DNA of 9,295 bases from Pseudomonadota bacterium (GTDB taxonomy: Bacteria; Pseudomonadota; Gammaproteobacteria; Arenicellales; Arenicellaceae). The stretch lies in contig JABJKL010000239.1 of the NCBI GenBank assembly GCA_018660405.1, positions 1 to 9,295 on the forward strand, given 5' to 3'. Both the position numbers and the translations under genes were made by a program. Positions 1 to 7,375 of this stretch are shown piece by piece. The first letter of the stretch is position 1. The number at the start of each line of letters is the position of its first letter. Under the pieces are notes generated by a model. The model was not told the DNA's origin. It searched no databases and saw only the letters and a list, made by a program, of their open reading frames with translations.

Positions 1-1774
1 CGATATAGGGGTCTCTGAAAGTTGTGCCAATATGAGCCCTATCTGTACCGCGGCCACGCACCCCTGCCATATGCGTCAGATACATCAGCTCCATGTGCCA
101 AGCTCGATTGTTGTGCATAATTGTTAACATTGGCAGACGATGATGTGCCGCAGTCCAGAGTGCTCCTGGCGCGTAATTAATATCACCATCTCCTTGGATA
201 TTTATAACAATGCGCTTACGTTCTTTTGCGGCCAATGCGGCTCCCGTACTTGCGCCAATACAGTATCCAAGCGCTGACGCAGGATAAACGCCGAGGTAGC
301 TATAGGGTTTATCGTGATCCCATAATTCTGCGTGATGCCGGCTAGAGAAGTTTGATGGTGACGCCAAACACCAATCAAGGTCTTTTATATGGGGCCAAAG
401 TTCAGCGTAGAGCCTAGCTAAACTCACAGGAGATGAGTTCCAACCTTTCTTCTTTTCTTCAAGAATTACTTCTAGTGAACTCACTCGAGCACTGGAGTTA
501 GCCTTTGCATGTTGCTTAGACCGTTGCATGATGGTCGACTGCATTTGCTCATCTAATTTCTCTTGAACCGAATCTAAAAGTATAGGCAAACTCGCTTCCG
601 CATCTGCAGCAATATCCATCGTGCCTTCCGTTTCAGGAGGCGCTGCGGGAGAACGTGTCCACCCAAACTCTAAACCCATATCGTCACGGCCAGCCAAATC
701 CCTCAAATGCGGCCCGCGAATTGAAGCATCTCGCCCCGAGTATTCGAGCCCCAAAATATAATCGTAATCGGGATCTACACCCTCACCACTTAGAGGGTGC
801 CTTTGGGGGAAGCTCATAGGCCCCATCGTCGCCTGGCTGTCAGTAGAGGCTCCGACCATCTCGGCGAGCTCGATAGCTCTCTTTACTCCCTCGGGGGTAC
901 GAAATCTACCTACAGAAATATGTGGATTACTAGCTTCAACTAACCCTTTCGCAATTTCATCTGCTGCACGCTTATCAATCCCTAAAATTTCTGGGGGACT
1001 GTATACAGGGACAGCGAAATCGCCCGCTTCTTGTTTCTGAATTTCAGAATCTAAAACTATAAGCACTGGCGCACAGGGTGGCGTTATGGAACGACGGTAC
1101 CCCTCTTGCAGAGCATCGAGAGTTTCTTCTAATGACGAGGGATGCGCATCCCACTTGGTGTACGGCCGAGCCAAGGCGGCTATATCCTCGCCGGTATGCG
1201 CTTTGACAAAATTGTGCTCATCGTTACCGACCAAAACTATCATTGGAACATGGCCATGAAATGCTTGAAATATCGCCATCGATGCATGCTGCAAGCCTAC
1301 TGTTCCTTGAACTAGGGCAACCATTGGCCGCCCTTCCGAACGCGCATATCCGTGTGCCATATCAACCGCAGATTCCTCGTGCAAAGCCGAGATAAACTCT
1401 GGCATCACATTGGGGGTTTCACCGTAGTTAATGATCGACTCCTGAAGGCCTTCAAAGCTAGAACCAGGATTGGAAGCAACATATTCAATTTTCAAATCGC
1501 GTAATACTTGGACCATTAAATCGGAAGAAGCTCGCATCACTGTGTGATTGGCTACTGGAGGTTGGCTTATACCAACCTCCCGCTCTGCCTTTTCCGGTGA
1601 TGGCGGTATAGAGACAGGTCGCTCTGTGGATGACTCTTGGGCCTCTGCGCGATATACACCCGCTGGCCCCGTCGCTGCCGCCAACGTTACGACACTTGCC
1701 ATTGTGCTCGAACCTAGAAATCCTCTACGGCTAAGCCCTTTGCTACTTTTTGATTTCAGATCACTTTTCTTCAT
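1..1774 (-). CDS. Tat-exported ThDP-dependent enzyme (acetolactate synthase-like, COG0028), C-terminus cut off by the window
   Basis: An open frame of 591 codons runs without a stop from an ATG at 1774 off the left edge. Residues 1-46 form a twin-arginine signal with the motif SRRGFLG at 15-21, a hydrophobic alanine-rich stretch and an AEA site near 43-45. The N-terminal ThDP domain spans roughly 80-250. It contains LHEES at 131-135, where E133 matches the cofactor-activating glutamate of the RHE motif in this superfamily, and an LARPYTKW segment near 195. The middle domain is poorly recognisable. The C-terminal domain has the ThDP/metal motif GDG (528-530), 24 residues, then NN (555-556), followed by RAWHME and DRAHIGTT. 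Known relatives decarboxylate 2-keto acids or make and break C-C bonds; the substrate here is unknown. The usual length is slightly over 600, so little is missing. The ATG overlaps the stop of a small upstream ORF as ATGA and has no good Shine-Dalgarno, suggesting translational coupling. Biosynthetic acetolactate synthase is unlikely given the Tat signal and no ilv neighbours. Confidence 0.9.
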   Translation of the reverse strand, partial: MKKSDLKSKSSKGLSRRGFLGSSTMASVVTLAAATGPAGVYRAEAQESSTERPVSIPPSPEKAEREVGISQPPVANHTVMRASSDLMVQVLRDLKIEYVASNPGSSFEGLQESIINYGETPNVMPEFISALHEESAVDMAHGYARSEGRPMVALVQGTVGLQHASMAIFQAFHGHVPMIVLVGNDEHNFVKAHTGEDIAALARPYTKWDAHPSSLEETLDALQEGYRRSITPPCAPVLIVLDSEIQKQEAGDFAVPVYSPPEILGIDKRAADEIAKGLVEASNPHISVGRFRTPEGVKRAIELAEMVGASTDSQATMGPMSFPQRHPLSGEGVDPDYDYILGLEYSGRDASIRGPHLRDLAGRDDMGLEFGWTRSPAAPPETEGTMDIAADAEASLPILLDSVQEKLDEQMQSTIMQRSKQHAKANSSARVSSLEVILEEKKKGWNSSPVSLARLYAELWPHIKDLDWCLASPSNFSSRHHAELWDHDKPYSYLGVYPASALGYCIGASTGAALAAKERKRIVINIQGDGDINYAPGALWTAAHHRLPMLTIMHNNRAWHMELMYLTHMAGVRGRGTDRAHIGTTFRDPYI

Positions 1775-1875
1775 TCATTTTTACCAAGTATGTAGCTAGA
1801 TCGCTTCTTCAAAGGCATTGATATCAAATATCCAAGTACCAATTCAACACCATTAGGATCGATAATTTGGGTCAT
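1771..1875 (-). CDS. small ORF, 34 codons, between DUF6152-like gene and ThDP enzyme; function unknown
   Basis: ATG at 1875, stop TGA at 1773-1771. The start lies 6 nt after the TAG of the upstream gene, behind a weak AGAAGA ribosome site. The stop overlaps the next ATG as ATGA. The peptide begins MTQIIDPNGVELVLGYL and ends in a basic stretch (KKRSS) and GKNE; it has no signal peptide. The ORF is in the same frame as the upstream gene, so reading through that TAG would add this tail to it. DPNGVEL faintly recalls the C-terminal DPxG...EL strand of vicinal-oxygen-chelate (glyoxalase) proteins, but it is one residue short of the usual spacing, so I do not call it that. It could be a real small protein, a coupling leader, or a decayed remnant. 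The tight packing on both sides is the main argument that it is translated. Confidence 0.45.
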   Translation of the reverse strand: MTQIIDPNGVELVLGYLISMPLKKRSSYILGKNE

Positions 1876-1881
1876 ATTCTT

Positions 1882-2922
1882 CTATTCATTTTCAACATCT
1901 ATATACATCGAAGCGCTTTCTAAATTGCAAGGCGTAGTTACAAGATCCCGATCTTCAATCTTTCGAAGAAAGTGCTTGATTGTCACAGCTTCTGTTAGGT
2001 ACACCGGATCAGATACGACCATCTCGATGGCAATCGCAAAACCATCGTCGATCAAAGAGAATCGTTCGGTAAGATACTTCTCTTCACTTGAATCTATTCC
2101 GGTGTGAATACCCCAGCGGTCAGCTGAAAAATTATCAGTTTCAACCACCAAGGTATCTCCGTCGAAAGCACCAACGGAATGACCTAAGATCGACCTTTCG
2201 CCGGGCTCGGGAGCAGTTCCATTAAGATAAATTGTGCGAGGTTTTCCCCTACCCTCATATTCAAAAAACACGATATCTTGGGTGGGTCTAGTAATTCTTA
2301 TTGGATATGGAAGCAAGTTAGATTTAGGCGGCCCTGAGAATATACATTTCAACATTGGACTATCTAACCCATCAAAGTTATCTACAGCTTCCTGAGCTAG
2401 CTCGGTATAAGGCCAATCGACGGGAGGTGCATAGTGCCCAGGCTCGCCGCGCAAATCTCGTGACCACAAACCAGAAAAATCAACCGATGCTTTATTGGGA
2501 TCATCCTTTAATGTCAGATCAAGGCGTGTTCCGTCGGCCTTTTCTGCCCAGTTGATTCCTGAATAGTAGCGCTTTGGATTTCTATCAGCTGCGCCCTGCC
2601 AAGTAATTTGGTCACCAGGCTTAAATGAATCGTCTTTCCAACCACGCTGTAACATTCCCGGCGGGTGCAACATCTCTACGGTGTGGTCGACCATTTCACC
2701 ATTCAAGTTGGGCGCATTTATAACGATATACACATGGGGCATACGCCATAAATATTTAACTACAGTACCTTGGTTAACCCTAATATCATCAAAATCGAGA
2801 TTTGCATGCGAATGATGGCCGTAGGCACTATTACTTGCTAATAAAGTGGACAACAAAATCAACAATATGCTGCTTAAAACTACAGGCGATTTGGGCATCA
2901 TCTTATTAAGATTGGTTTTCAT
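1882..2922 (-). CDS. exported DUF6152-like protein
   Basis: 346 residues. A Sec signal peptide covers about 1-35 (basic start, hydrophobic core ending ASNSAYG), so the mature protein starts at HHSHA. The N-terminal region HHSHANLDFDD...VVKYLWRMPHVYI (36-66) is typical of DUF6152 proteins, which begin with a histidine-rich segment and a small beta domain reaching to about 140. The C-terminal part carries GHSVGAFDGDTLVVETDNF (247-265), a block I associate with proteins found with DUF6152 in proteobacteria. The biochemical role of the family is not established; the histidines could bind metal. It probably acts in the periplasm. ATG 2922 is preceded at 7 nt by GAGAA, which supports this start over the internal Met8/Met9. 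It lies downstream of an amidohydrolase (262-bp spacer) and just upstream of the small ORF and ThDP enzyme, so it is likely cotranscribed with the latter. Confidence 0.82.
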   Translation of the reverse strand: MKTNLNKMMPKSPVVLSSILLILLSTLLASNSAYGHHSHANLDFDDIRVNQGTVVKYLWRMPHVYIVINAPNLNGEMVDHTVEMLHPPGMLQRGWKDDSFKPGDQITWQGAADRNPKRYYSGINWAEKADGTRLDLTLKDDPNKASVDFSGLWSRDLRGEPGHYAPPVDWPYTELAQEAVDNFDGLDSPMLKCIFSGPPKSNLLPYPIRITRPTQDIVFFEYEGRGKPRTIYLNGTAPEPGERSILGHSVGAFDGDTLVVETDNFSADRWGIHTGIDSSEEKYLTERFSLIDDGFAIAIEMVVSDPVYLTEAVTIKHFLRKIEDRDLVTTPCNLESASMYIDVENE

Positions 2923-3184
2923 GGCTGTATTCTCACTAGTTAATAAAAATATTCGAACCCTGTAACTTTTGTGACCTTGTAGACATTTAGCTTAACGATG
3001 GCTCCTCCATCTACATTCAAGCTCTGAGGTAACGAAATCATTTTAAAAGTCATAGAATGAGAATAGATTGAACGCAATGTAGTGAACAAATATTATTTAC
3101 TGATAGCAGTGTTCAAGACAATCAATAGGAAGGATTTTTACATTGACAAAGTTAATAGAGCTCCAGTCAAAGAGTCACCCCAAT
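2923..3184 (-). promoter_or_regulatory. spacer between amidohydrolase and DUF6152-like gene, possible promoter
   Basis: 262 bp, AT-rich, with no credible gene. No hairpin followed by a T-run was found after the amidohydrolase stop. On the minus strand TTGCGT, 17 nt, then TATGAC (about 3067-3039) is a weak sigma70-like match. An imperfect palindrome ACTGATAGCAGT lies at 3099-3110, and the pair TGAACA (3083-3088) and TGTTCA (3110-3115) forms a spaced inverted repeat around it. These could be an operator, but such short matches can occur by chance. Confidence 0.25.
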
Positions 3185-4483
3185 TCAATCAGAACTATCG
3201 AGATAAACGACACCGGCTTTCATCACAAATTTTACATTCTCAAGCTGCGAAATATCCTCGAGTGGACTAGAAGGAAGAGCGATAATATCAGCATGAAACC
3301 CCGGTTTTATTTGACCAATCTTCTCTTCCATTCCGAGCAGTACCGCCGCGTTTATCGTAGCAGTTTCAATCGCCTGCATGGGAGACATACCCAACCCCAC
3401 ATATTTAACAACCTCTCTAGCGCTTAACCCATGAGGCATAATTCCAGCATCAGAACCCATCACAATCATAACCCCACTAGTTATTGCTTCGAGCATACCC
3501 GGATCCATTAACTCATTTCTATCGCGCCGCGACTCTTGAAGTTCTTCCGGAATATTTTCACGCGAAAGGAAATAGTCCTGAAGATAGGCGGTGCGGACTA
3601 GCGCCGCTCCAGTGCTAAGGAAAAGTGAAATTATATCCTTATCAACCCAGCTTGCGTGCTCAACAGAGTCAACGCCAGCTCTCAATGCCGATCTAATGCC
3701 TTCCGTTCCGTGTGCATGTGCCGCCACTTTTAGGCCAAGCGCATGCGCTGTCTCTACAACGGCGCGCAATTCAGCGTCGGTCATTTCAGGCACCGAATAC
3801 TGCTTACCGTTTGAGTCTGCACCGCCTCCGGTAGCATGAACCTTGATAACATCCGCACCCTTTCTGTATTGAGCCCGAACCGCGCGAGTACAGTCATCAG
3901 CTCCATCGCAAATAGAATCTGTCTGCAGAAGCTCAGCTATATCAGTTCGCAGCATGCGCCTGTCACCGTGCCCCCCGGTTGCCGAAACACTTTCTCCTGC
4001 CGCAATGATCGTCGGCCCGGCGAGCATGCCGGTAGCGACAGCGTCACGCACAGCGAATATCGCTTCCGCATTGGCCGATTGAAGGTCTCTGACGGTTGTC
4101 ACACCGGACATCAAAGTTGTACGAGCATTAGCCGCAGCGAGAACCGCGAGGTCTGAATTGGTCGTCGCTGAAAGATCTGTACGAGATGGGTCTATAGTTA
4201 GGTGCACGTGAGTATCAACCATACCTGCCATTACAAATGAATCACGCAGGTCTATAACCTGAATAGTTTCTGTTGTAGTTGTTAATTCGGGCTCCACGAA
4301 ACCCCGTCTAACCTCACCAATCACACCATTTCTAATAATAATACTACGCTCGTAAACCGGCTCCTCACCAGGTGTCACAAGCAGCGTCCCCGCGTGGACA
4401 ATAGCAACCTCAGGATTTGCGGCAAAGCTCATGTTTGTAATACAAAGCACTATTGTCACTAGTAGCGAACGAAGAATAATCAT
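3185..4483 (-). CDS. exported metal-dependent amidohydrolase (COG1228, prolidase/imidazolonepropionase-like)
   Basis: 432 residues from the chosen ATG at 4483. A Sec signal peptide covers about 1-22 (hydrophobic core IILRSLLVTIVLCI, then SFAA). It has the TIM-barrel amidohydrolase metal ligands in order: HVH (92-94), K214 in DVIKVHATGGG (the usual carbamylated lysine bridging two metals), HAH (256-258), H276 in VEHASW, and D345 in GSDAG. This pattern matches binuclear Zn enzymes of the Xaa-Pro/Xaa-Arg dipeptidase and imidazolonepropionase-related group. A C-terminal beta segment (GQIKPGFHADIIAL) completes the composite small domain. It probably hydrolyses an amide, peptide or ester bond in the periplasm; the substrate is not predictable. 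A GTG 12 nt upstream is in frame but overlaps the CAGGAG ribosome site, so I prefer the ATG. It is the first gene after the terminator of the receptor unit. Confidence 0.9.
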   Translation of the reverse strand: MIILRSLLVTIVLCITNMSFAANPEVAIVHAGTLLVTPGEEPVYERSIIIRNGVIGEVRRGFVEPELTTTTETIQVIDLRDSFVMAGMVDTHVHLTIDPSRTDLSATTNSDLAVLAAANARTTLMSGVTTVRDLQSANAEAIFAVRDAVATGMLAGPTIIAAGESVSATGGHGDRRMLRTDIAELLQTDSICDGADDCTRAVRAQYRKGADVIKVHATGGGADSNGKQYSVPEMTDAELRAVVETAHALGLKVAAHAHGTEGIRSALRAGVDSVEHASWVDKDIISLFLSTGAALVRTAYLQDYFLSRENIPEELQESRRDRNELMDPGMLEAITSGVMIVMGSDAGIMPHGLSAREVVKYVGLGMSPMQAIETATINAAVLLGMEEKIGQIKPGFHADIIALPSSPLEDISQLENVKFVMKAGVVYLDSSD

Positions 4484-4494
4484 TTGAAACAACA

Positions 4495-4500
4495 CTCCTG
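4495..4500 (-). promoter_or_regulatory. ribosome binding site deciding the amidohydrolase start
   Basis: The minus strand reads CAGGAG, 11 nt ahead of ATG 4483. An in-frame GTG at 4495-4493 uses the last G of this site and so cannot be served by it. The spacing is slightly long, but the downstream ATG also gives the cleaner signal peptide. Confidence 0.6.
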
Positions 4501-4815
4501 ACGGCCTAATAAAATATGGATATTAAGTTCAAAACACTGGCCTGGGTAAGGCAACATTCTTTTAAACCTGAGATTTCATGAGTCTGGAAAAACGCGCGAG
4601 CTCGCTGTATGTGCTACCGGATTCTCCTGTATCTATTCGCACTGTCCGTTTAGTTCATTGATTTATAGCGTAGCTCTATTCAAAAAAAATCTGGCCTAAC
4701 GAACTTCATGACGCTATTGAAGCAAGCTGAAGCGGGCAAGCCCTTGATTTTGACTGGCCACCTGCCCGAACTGAAGTCAACTTAACATTTATAGAGGATA
4801 CTCCAAATCGTTTGG

Positions 4816-4848
4816 TGAAAATAAGGCCACCCGAAGGTGGCCTTTTCC
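4816..4848 (-). terminator. Rho-independent terminator with UUCG tetraloop, after the TonB-dependent receptor
   Basis: A perfect 7-bp stem, GGCCACC (4825-4831) with GGTGGCC (4836-4842). Read on the minus strand the loop is TTCG closed by C-G, the very stable cUUCGg tetraloop, and the stem is followed by TTATTTT. An A-run before the stem can pair with this T-rich tail. The plus strand has CGAA as loop and TTTT after the stem, so it may work weakly in both directions. It lies about 65 bp past the receptor stop. Confidence 0.88.
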
Positions 4849-4865
4849 TAATTGTACAACGGGCA

Positions 4866-4896
4866 CCAATTCACTGGTGTATCCAATAAACTGGTG
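4866..4896. repeat. two 14-bp near-identical direct repeats with internal dyads, 17-bp period
   Basis: CCAATTCACTGGTG at 4866-4879 and CCAATAAACTGGTG at 4883-4896 share CCAATNNACTGGTG (12 of 14). Each copy contains CCA...TGG, and the left copy extends to CACCA-N6-TGGTG (4864-4879). They lie between the receptor stop codon and its terminator. They could be a protein site, a 3' UTR RNA structure or a small duplication. Confidence 0.55.
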
Positions 4897-4908
4897 CGTC
4901 CATCATGC

Positions 4909-7362
4909 TTAAAATCGATAGTCAAACGTCAAGCCAACCGTACGAGGTTGAGCAGGGGTAACACGATTCTCTTGTTGGAAGTTGTTGAAGAAGCTCAAGT
5001 TGGCTTTTTCGTCCGTTAAGTTTCTAACGTACAAGGCCAAGTCAAAGTTTTCAAAACTGGCGCCTAAGCGGAGGTTAGCTAAGACGTACGAAGGATTTTT
5101 AATATTTCTATCTACACGAATTTGATTCACATCAACTTCAGCTTGTTTGAAGACGTCTAGTCGGACGTAACCAGGTATGCTACTTGTCCAGTTAAGCTCT
5201 TGGTCAACAAACATGCTGAATGAGCTATCCGGTATGCCGATCAGTTTTTGACCGGCTTCACCACCAATTGGATCAGATAGTGTTGCAGCGACATCGGCAG
5301 GAACACAAGTATTTGGATCAATATTCCAGTGTCCGTCCATCGCAGTATAGGTCATACCTGCAGTTAATTTTTCGGTTGCCTGAAAAGTGATTTCAGCCTC
5401 CCAACCTTTTGAAGTTGCGGGGTTATCATGTTCGCTGCAATTTACCAAACCGTTAAATTGGCTAGTAAATGAAGCACCGATTTGAGTATTCTCCCAGTCA
5501 ACATTATAAATTGAGAAGTTGGCAAACAAACGTCCATCCATCCATGAGGTTTTGATGCCTAACTCGGTAGATATAGCCGTATCAGGATCAAACGATGGTG
5601 GTATGTTAGGTGTTATTTGCGCGTTCACACCACCCGCACGAAAGCCTTCGGCGTATTGAGCATAAACTTGAGCATTCTCAGTTGGACGATAAGTGATCTG
5701 AGCTTTGTAGGTTACGTCATCAAATGATTTCTTCTCACTCGGTTGATTTCCAGGACGGCCACCAATCGGCACAGAATTCACAAATGGTACTGTCAAGAAA
5801 CTGCGTTGCTCTCGATTAATATCAAAGTAGCGCAAACCAGCCATAAATTGAAGCTGGTCATTTATATCCCAATACGCCTCACCAAATAATGCATTGGACG
5901 TTTGGTCAACTCCGGCCTGGCGATCTAAAATCAGAATGGTATCAGCTAACGGCAGACCGGTAACTGGGCTAAGTTCTGGAACTTTGCTATCCAAGTCTGT
6001 TTGCAAGTCCTGAGAGAACACACCAACCAGAAAATTAAACGGTCCGTCAAAACTACTGGCGATACGCGCTTCCAGCGTGGTTTGTTCGACTGATTGTTTG
6101 GAAGACACAGCAACCCGGTCAAAACGAGAAATAGTAGCACCGCCCCAAGGACCTAAAGGCGTGTTAAAAAACCGATTGTGCAATCGTGCAGGGCTCGATG
6201 AATCGAGATAGTCATGTAAATCACGCTCTAGTCTATTGAGTGATACAGATAAACTAAGGTTTTCGAATTGGTGATCGTACTCGACACCAAATACGTTCAT
6301 CTCATCAGTATGCGGTTCTGCACCTCGAACATTGGTCGCTAAATCGCCTGCTGCGGGTGTGAAGAAGGTTGAGCCACCCGGAATAAATGGAGGCCCGATG
6401 CGATATGAAGAATCAAACGGATTGGAAGCTGTGCGACCATCTATATCAGTTTCCTGATGAAAGTATTGGAAGTTAAGTGTGCTGTTCTCACTAATATCCC
6501 AACCGAGCTGAGCTCTTATACCTTTCACGGTGTAGCTATTAATGTCTTCCTGACCTTCAGCGACCCCGCTTGTACAAGTGGGGTTGCTATAATCGAATCC
6601 AACTTCTGGAACGGTTCGCCCTGGGGCGCCTAAATTGGCAAGGCCTCGAGCGTAACAACTGGGATCACGACCCAGTACGACGTTGTCAACAAAACCGCCG
6701 AAATCGCGGTAATAGCCTACCAATCGTAATGCGGCCTTATTTTCGGCTAATGGAATGTTAACCATGCCTTTCATTGAGCCTACAGAAGAGCCGTGCGCAA
6801 TTGTTCCTGCATCCAGCTGAATCCGCCCTTCAAATTCTTCAGTATTCGGTTTGTTAGTAACGTAGCGCACTACTCCACTTACTGAACTCGCGCCGTACAG
6901 TGTGCCTTGTGGGCCACGCAGCACTTCAATGGCGGACATATCAAATGACCCCAGGTCTGGCTGGTTGCCGTTGACGCCAAGTGCATCACTGCCAGAGCCC
7001 ACCATTGGGATGTTGTCGACATAGACACCGACAGTCGATTCACCATCACCATTCAAACCACGAATAATGTAAGATTTTTGACTTGGGCCACGGTCAACCA
7101 CATCAAGACCAGGTACCGCACGTGAAAAGTCGGTAAAGCCTTCAACGCCCATCTTTTCAATGGTGTCCTGACCAAATGCCGTTACACTATAGTTCGAGTC
7201 TTGGGCAGAAATAGCGATTCCTCGTTTACTAGCAGTTACCAGCACTTCTTCGAGTTGAGCACCTTCTTGCGAACCTGTGGGCGACCAGGCGGTGAGCCCG
7301 CCAATCGATATAGCAGAACAGAACATAGCTACTCGCTTTATCTGAGGGTATTTAGGTTTCAT
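4909..7362 (-). CDS. TonB-dependent outer membrane receptor
   Basis: 817 residues from ATG 7362. The N-terminus is basic with a hydrophobic segment (about 9-28) consistent with a signal peptide. The TonB box EEVLVTA lies at 38-44. A plug domain follows (about 50-170) with typical elements such as SYIIRGLNGDG, VGVYVDNIPM and EVLRGPQGTLYG. The rest is a 22-strand-type beta-barrel, with the family's NIDWENTQ-like and RAGGVN segments late in the barrel, ending in the aromatic DYRF expected for BAM insertion. It imports a substrate across the outer membrane using TonB-ExbBD energy; the overall style is that of catabolic receptors (CirA/BtuB-like, COG1629) rather than a recognised siderophore receptor. 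The substrate is unknown. Four cysteines in predicted loop regions could form disulfides. An in-frame ATG at 7398 would add 12 residues but lies inside a 28-bp repeat and lacks a ribosome site. A terminator follows the gene. Confidence 0.93.
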   Translation of the reverse strand: MKPKYPQIKRVAMFCSAISIGGLTAWSPTGSQEGAQLEEVLVTASKRGIAISAQDSNYSVTAFGQDTIEKMGVEGFTDFSRAVPGLDVVDRGPSQKSYIIRGLNGDGESTVGVYVDNIPMVGSGSDALGVNGNQPDLGSFDMSAIEVLRGPQGTLYGASSVSGVVRYVTNKPNTEEFEGRIQLDAGTIAHGSSVGSMKGMVNIPLAENKAALRLVGYYRDFGGFVDNVVLGRDPSCYARGLANLGAPGRTVPEVGFDYSNPTCTSGVAEGQEDINSYTVKGIRAQLGWDISENSTLNFQYFHQETDIDGRTASNPFDSSYRIGPPFIPGGSTFFTPAAGDLATNVRGAEPHTDEMNVFGVEYDHQFENLSLSVSLNRLERDLHDYLDSSSPARLHNRFFNTPLGPWGGATISRFDRVAVSSKQSVEQTTLEARIASSFDGPFNFLVGVFSQDLQTDLDSKVPELSPVTGLPLADTILILDRQAGVDQTSNALFGEAYWDINDQLQFMAGLRYFDINREQRSFLTVPFVNSVPIGGRPGNQPSEKKSFDDVTYKAQITYRPTENAQVYAQYAEGFRAGGVNAQITPNIPPSFDPDTAISTELGIKTSWMDGRLFANFSIYNVDWENTQIGASFTSQFNGLVNCSEHDNPATSKGWEAEITFQATEKLTAGMTYTAMDGHWNIDPNTCVPADVAATLSDPIGGEAGQKLIGIPDSSFSMFVDQELNWTSSIPGYVRLDVFKQAEVDVNQIRVDRNIKNPSYVLANLRLGASFENFDLALYVRNLTDEKANLSFFNNFQQENRVTPAQPRTVGLTFDYRF

Positions 7363-7369
7363 AACAATT

Positions 7370-7375
7370 CTCCTT
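7370..7375 (-). promoter_or_regulatory. strong ribosome binding site deciding the receptor start
   Basis: The minus strand reads AAGGAG, 7 nt before ATG 7362, an ideal Shine-Dalgarno spacing. It excludes the upstream in-frame ATG at 7398, which sits in the tandem repeat. Confidence 0.85.

Larger units (their letters stand above)
4484..4908. other. 425-bp intergenic region between two transcription units
   Basis: Holds the receptor's terminator (about 4816-4848), the paired repeat next to the receptor stop (4866-4896) and the amidohydrolase leader. No convincing sigma70 promoter was found for the amidohydrolase. Two short open stretches look mildly protein-like. On the minus strand, 4654-4562 encodes 30 residues including DTGESGSTYSELARF without a good start. 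On the plus strand, 4708-4785 encodes a 25-residue peptide beginning MTLLKQAEAGKPLILTG, faintly like the core of Phd/YefM antitoxins. Both may be decayed remnants or chance. No tRNA or mobile element was seen. Confidence 0.5.

Noticed and set aside
1..1774. Biosynthetic acetolactate synthase (ilvB/ilvI).
   Set aside because: The Tat signal, absence of a small subunit or other ilv genes, and a divergent middle domain argue against it.
1548..1799. Plus-strand open frame of 83 residues over the start of the ThDP gene.
   Set aside because: It is antisense to the Tat signal region, which is clearly coding on the minus strand.
3082..3427. Plus-strand frames of 62 and 94 residues near the amidohydrolase 3' end.
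   Set aside because: They mostly overlap the amidohydrolase coding region, and their composition is unlike a protein of known type.
3836..4156. Plus-strand open frame of 106 residues inside the amidohydrolase gene.
   Set aside because: It is antisense to a gene with intact metal-binding motifs and has no recognisable features; a shadow frame.
4682..4689. A run of eight T on the minus strand as a second terminator.
   Set aside because: Only a weak CTTCA/TGAAG stem lies nearby and it is not next to the T-run.
4708..4785. Phd/YefM-like antitoxin gene on the plus strand.
   Set aside because: Only 25 residues, no toxin partner, no ribosome site; kept only as a possible remnant.
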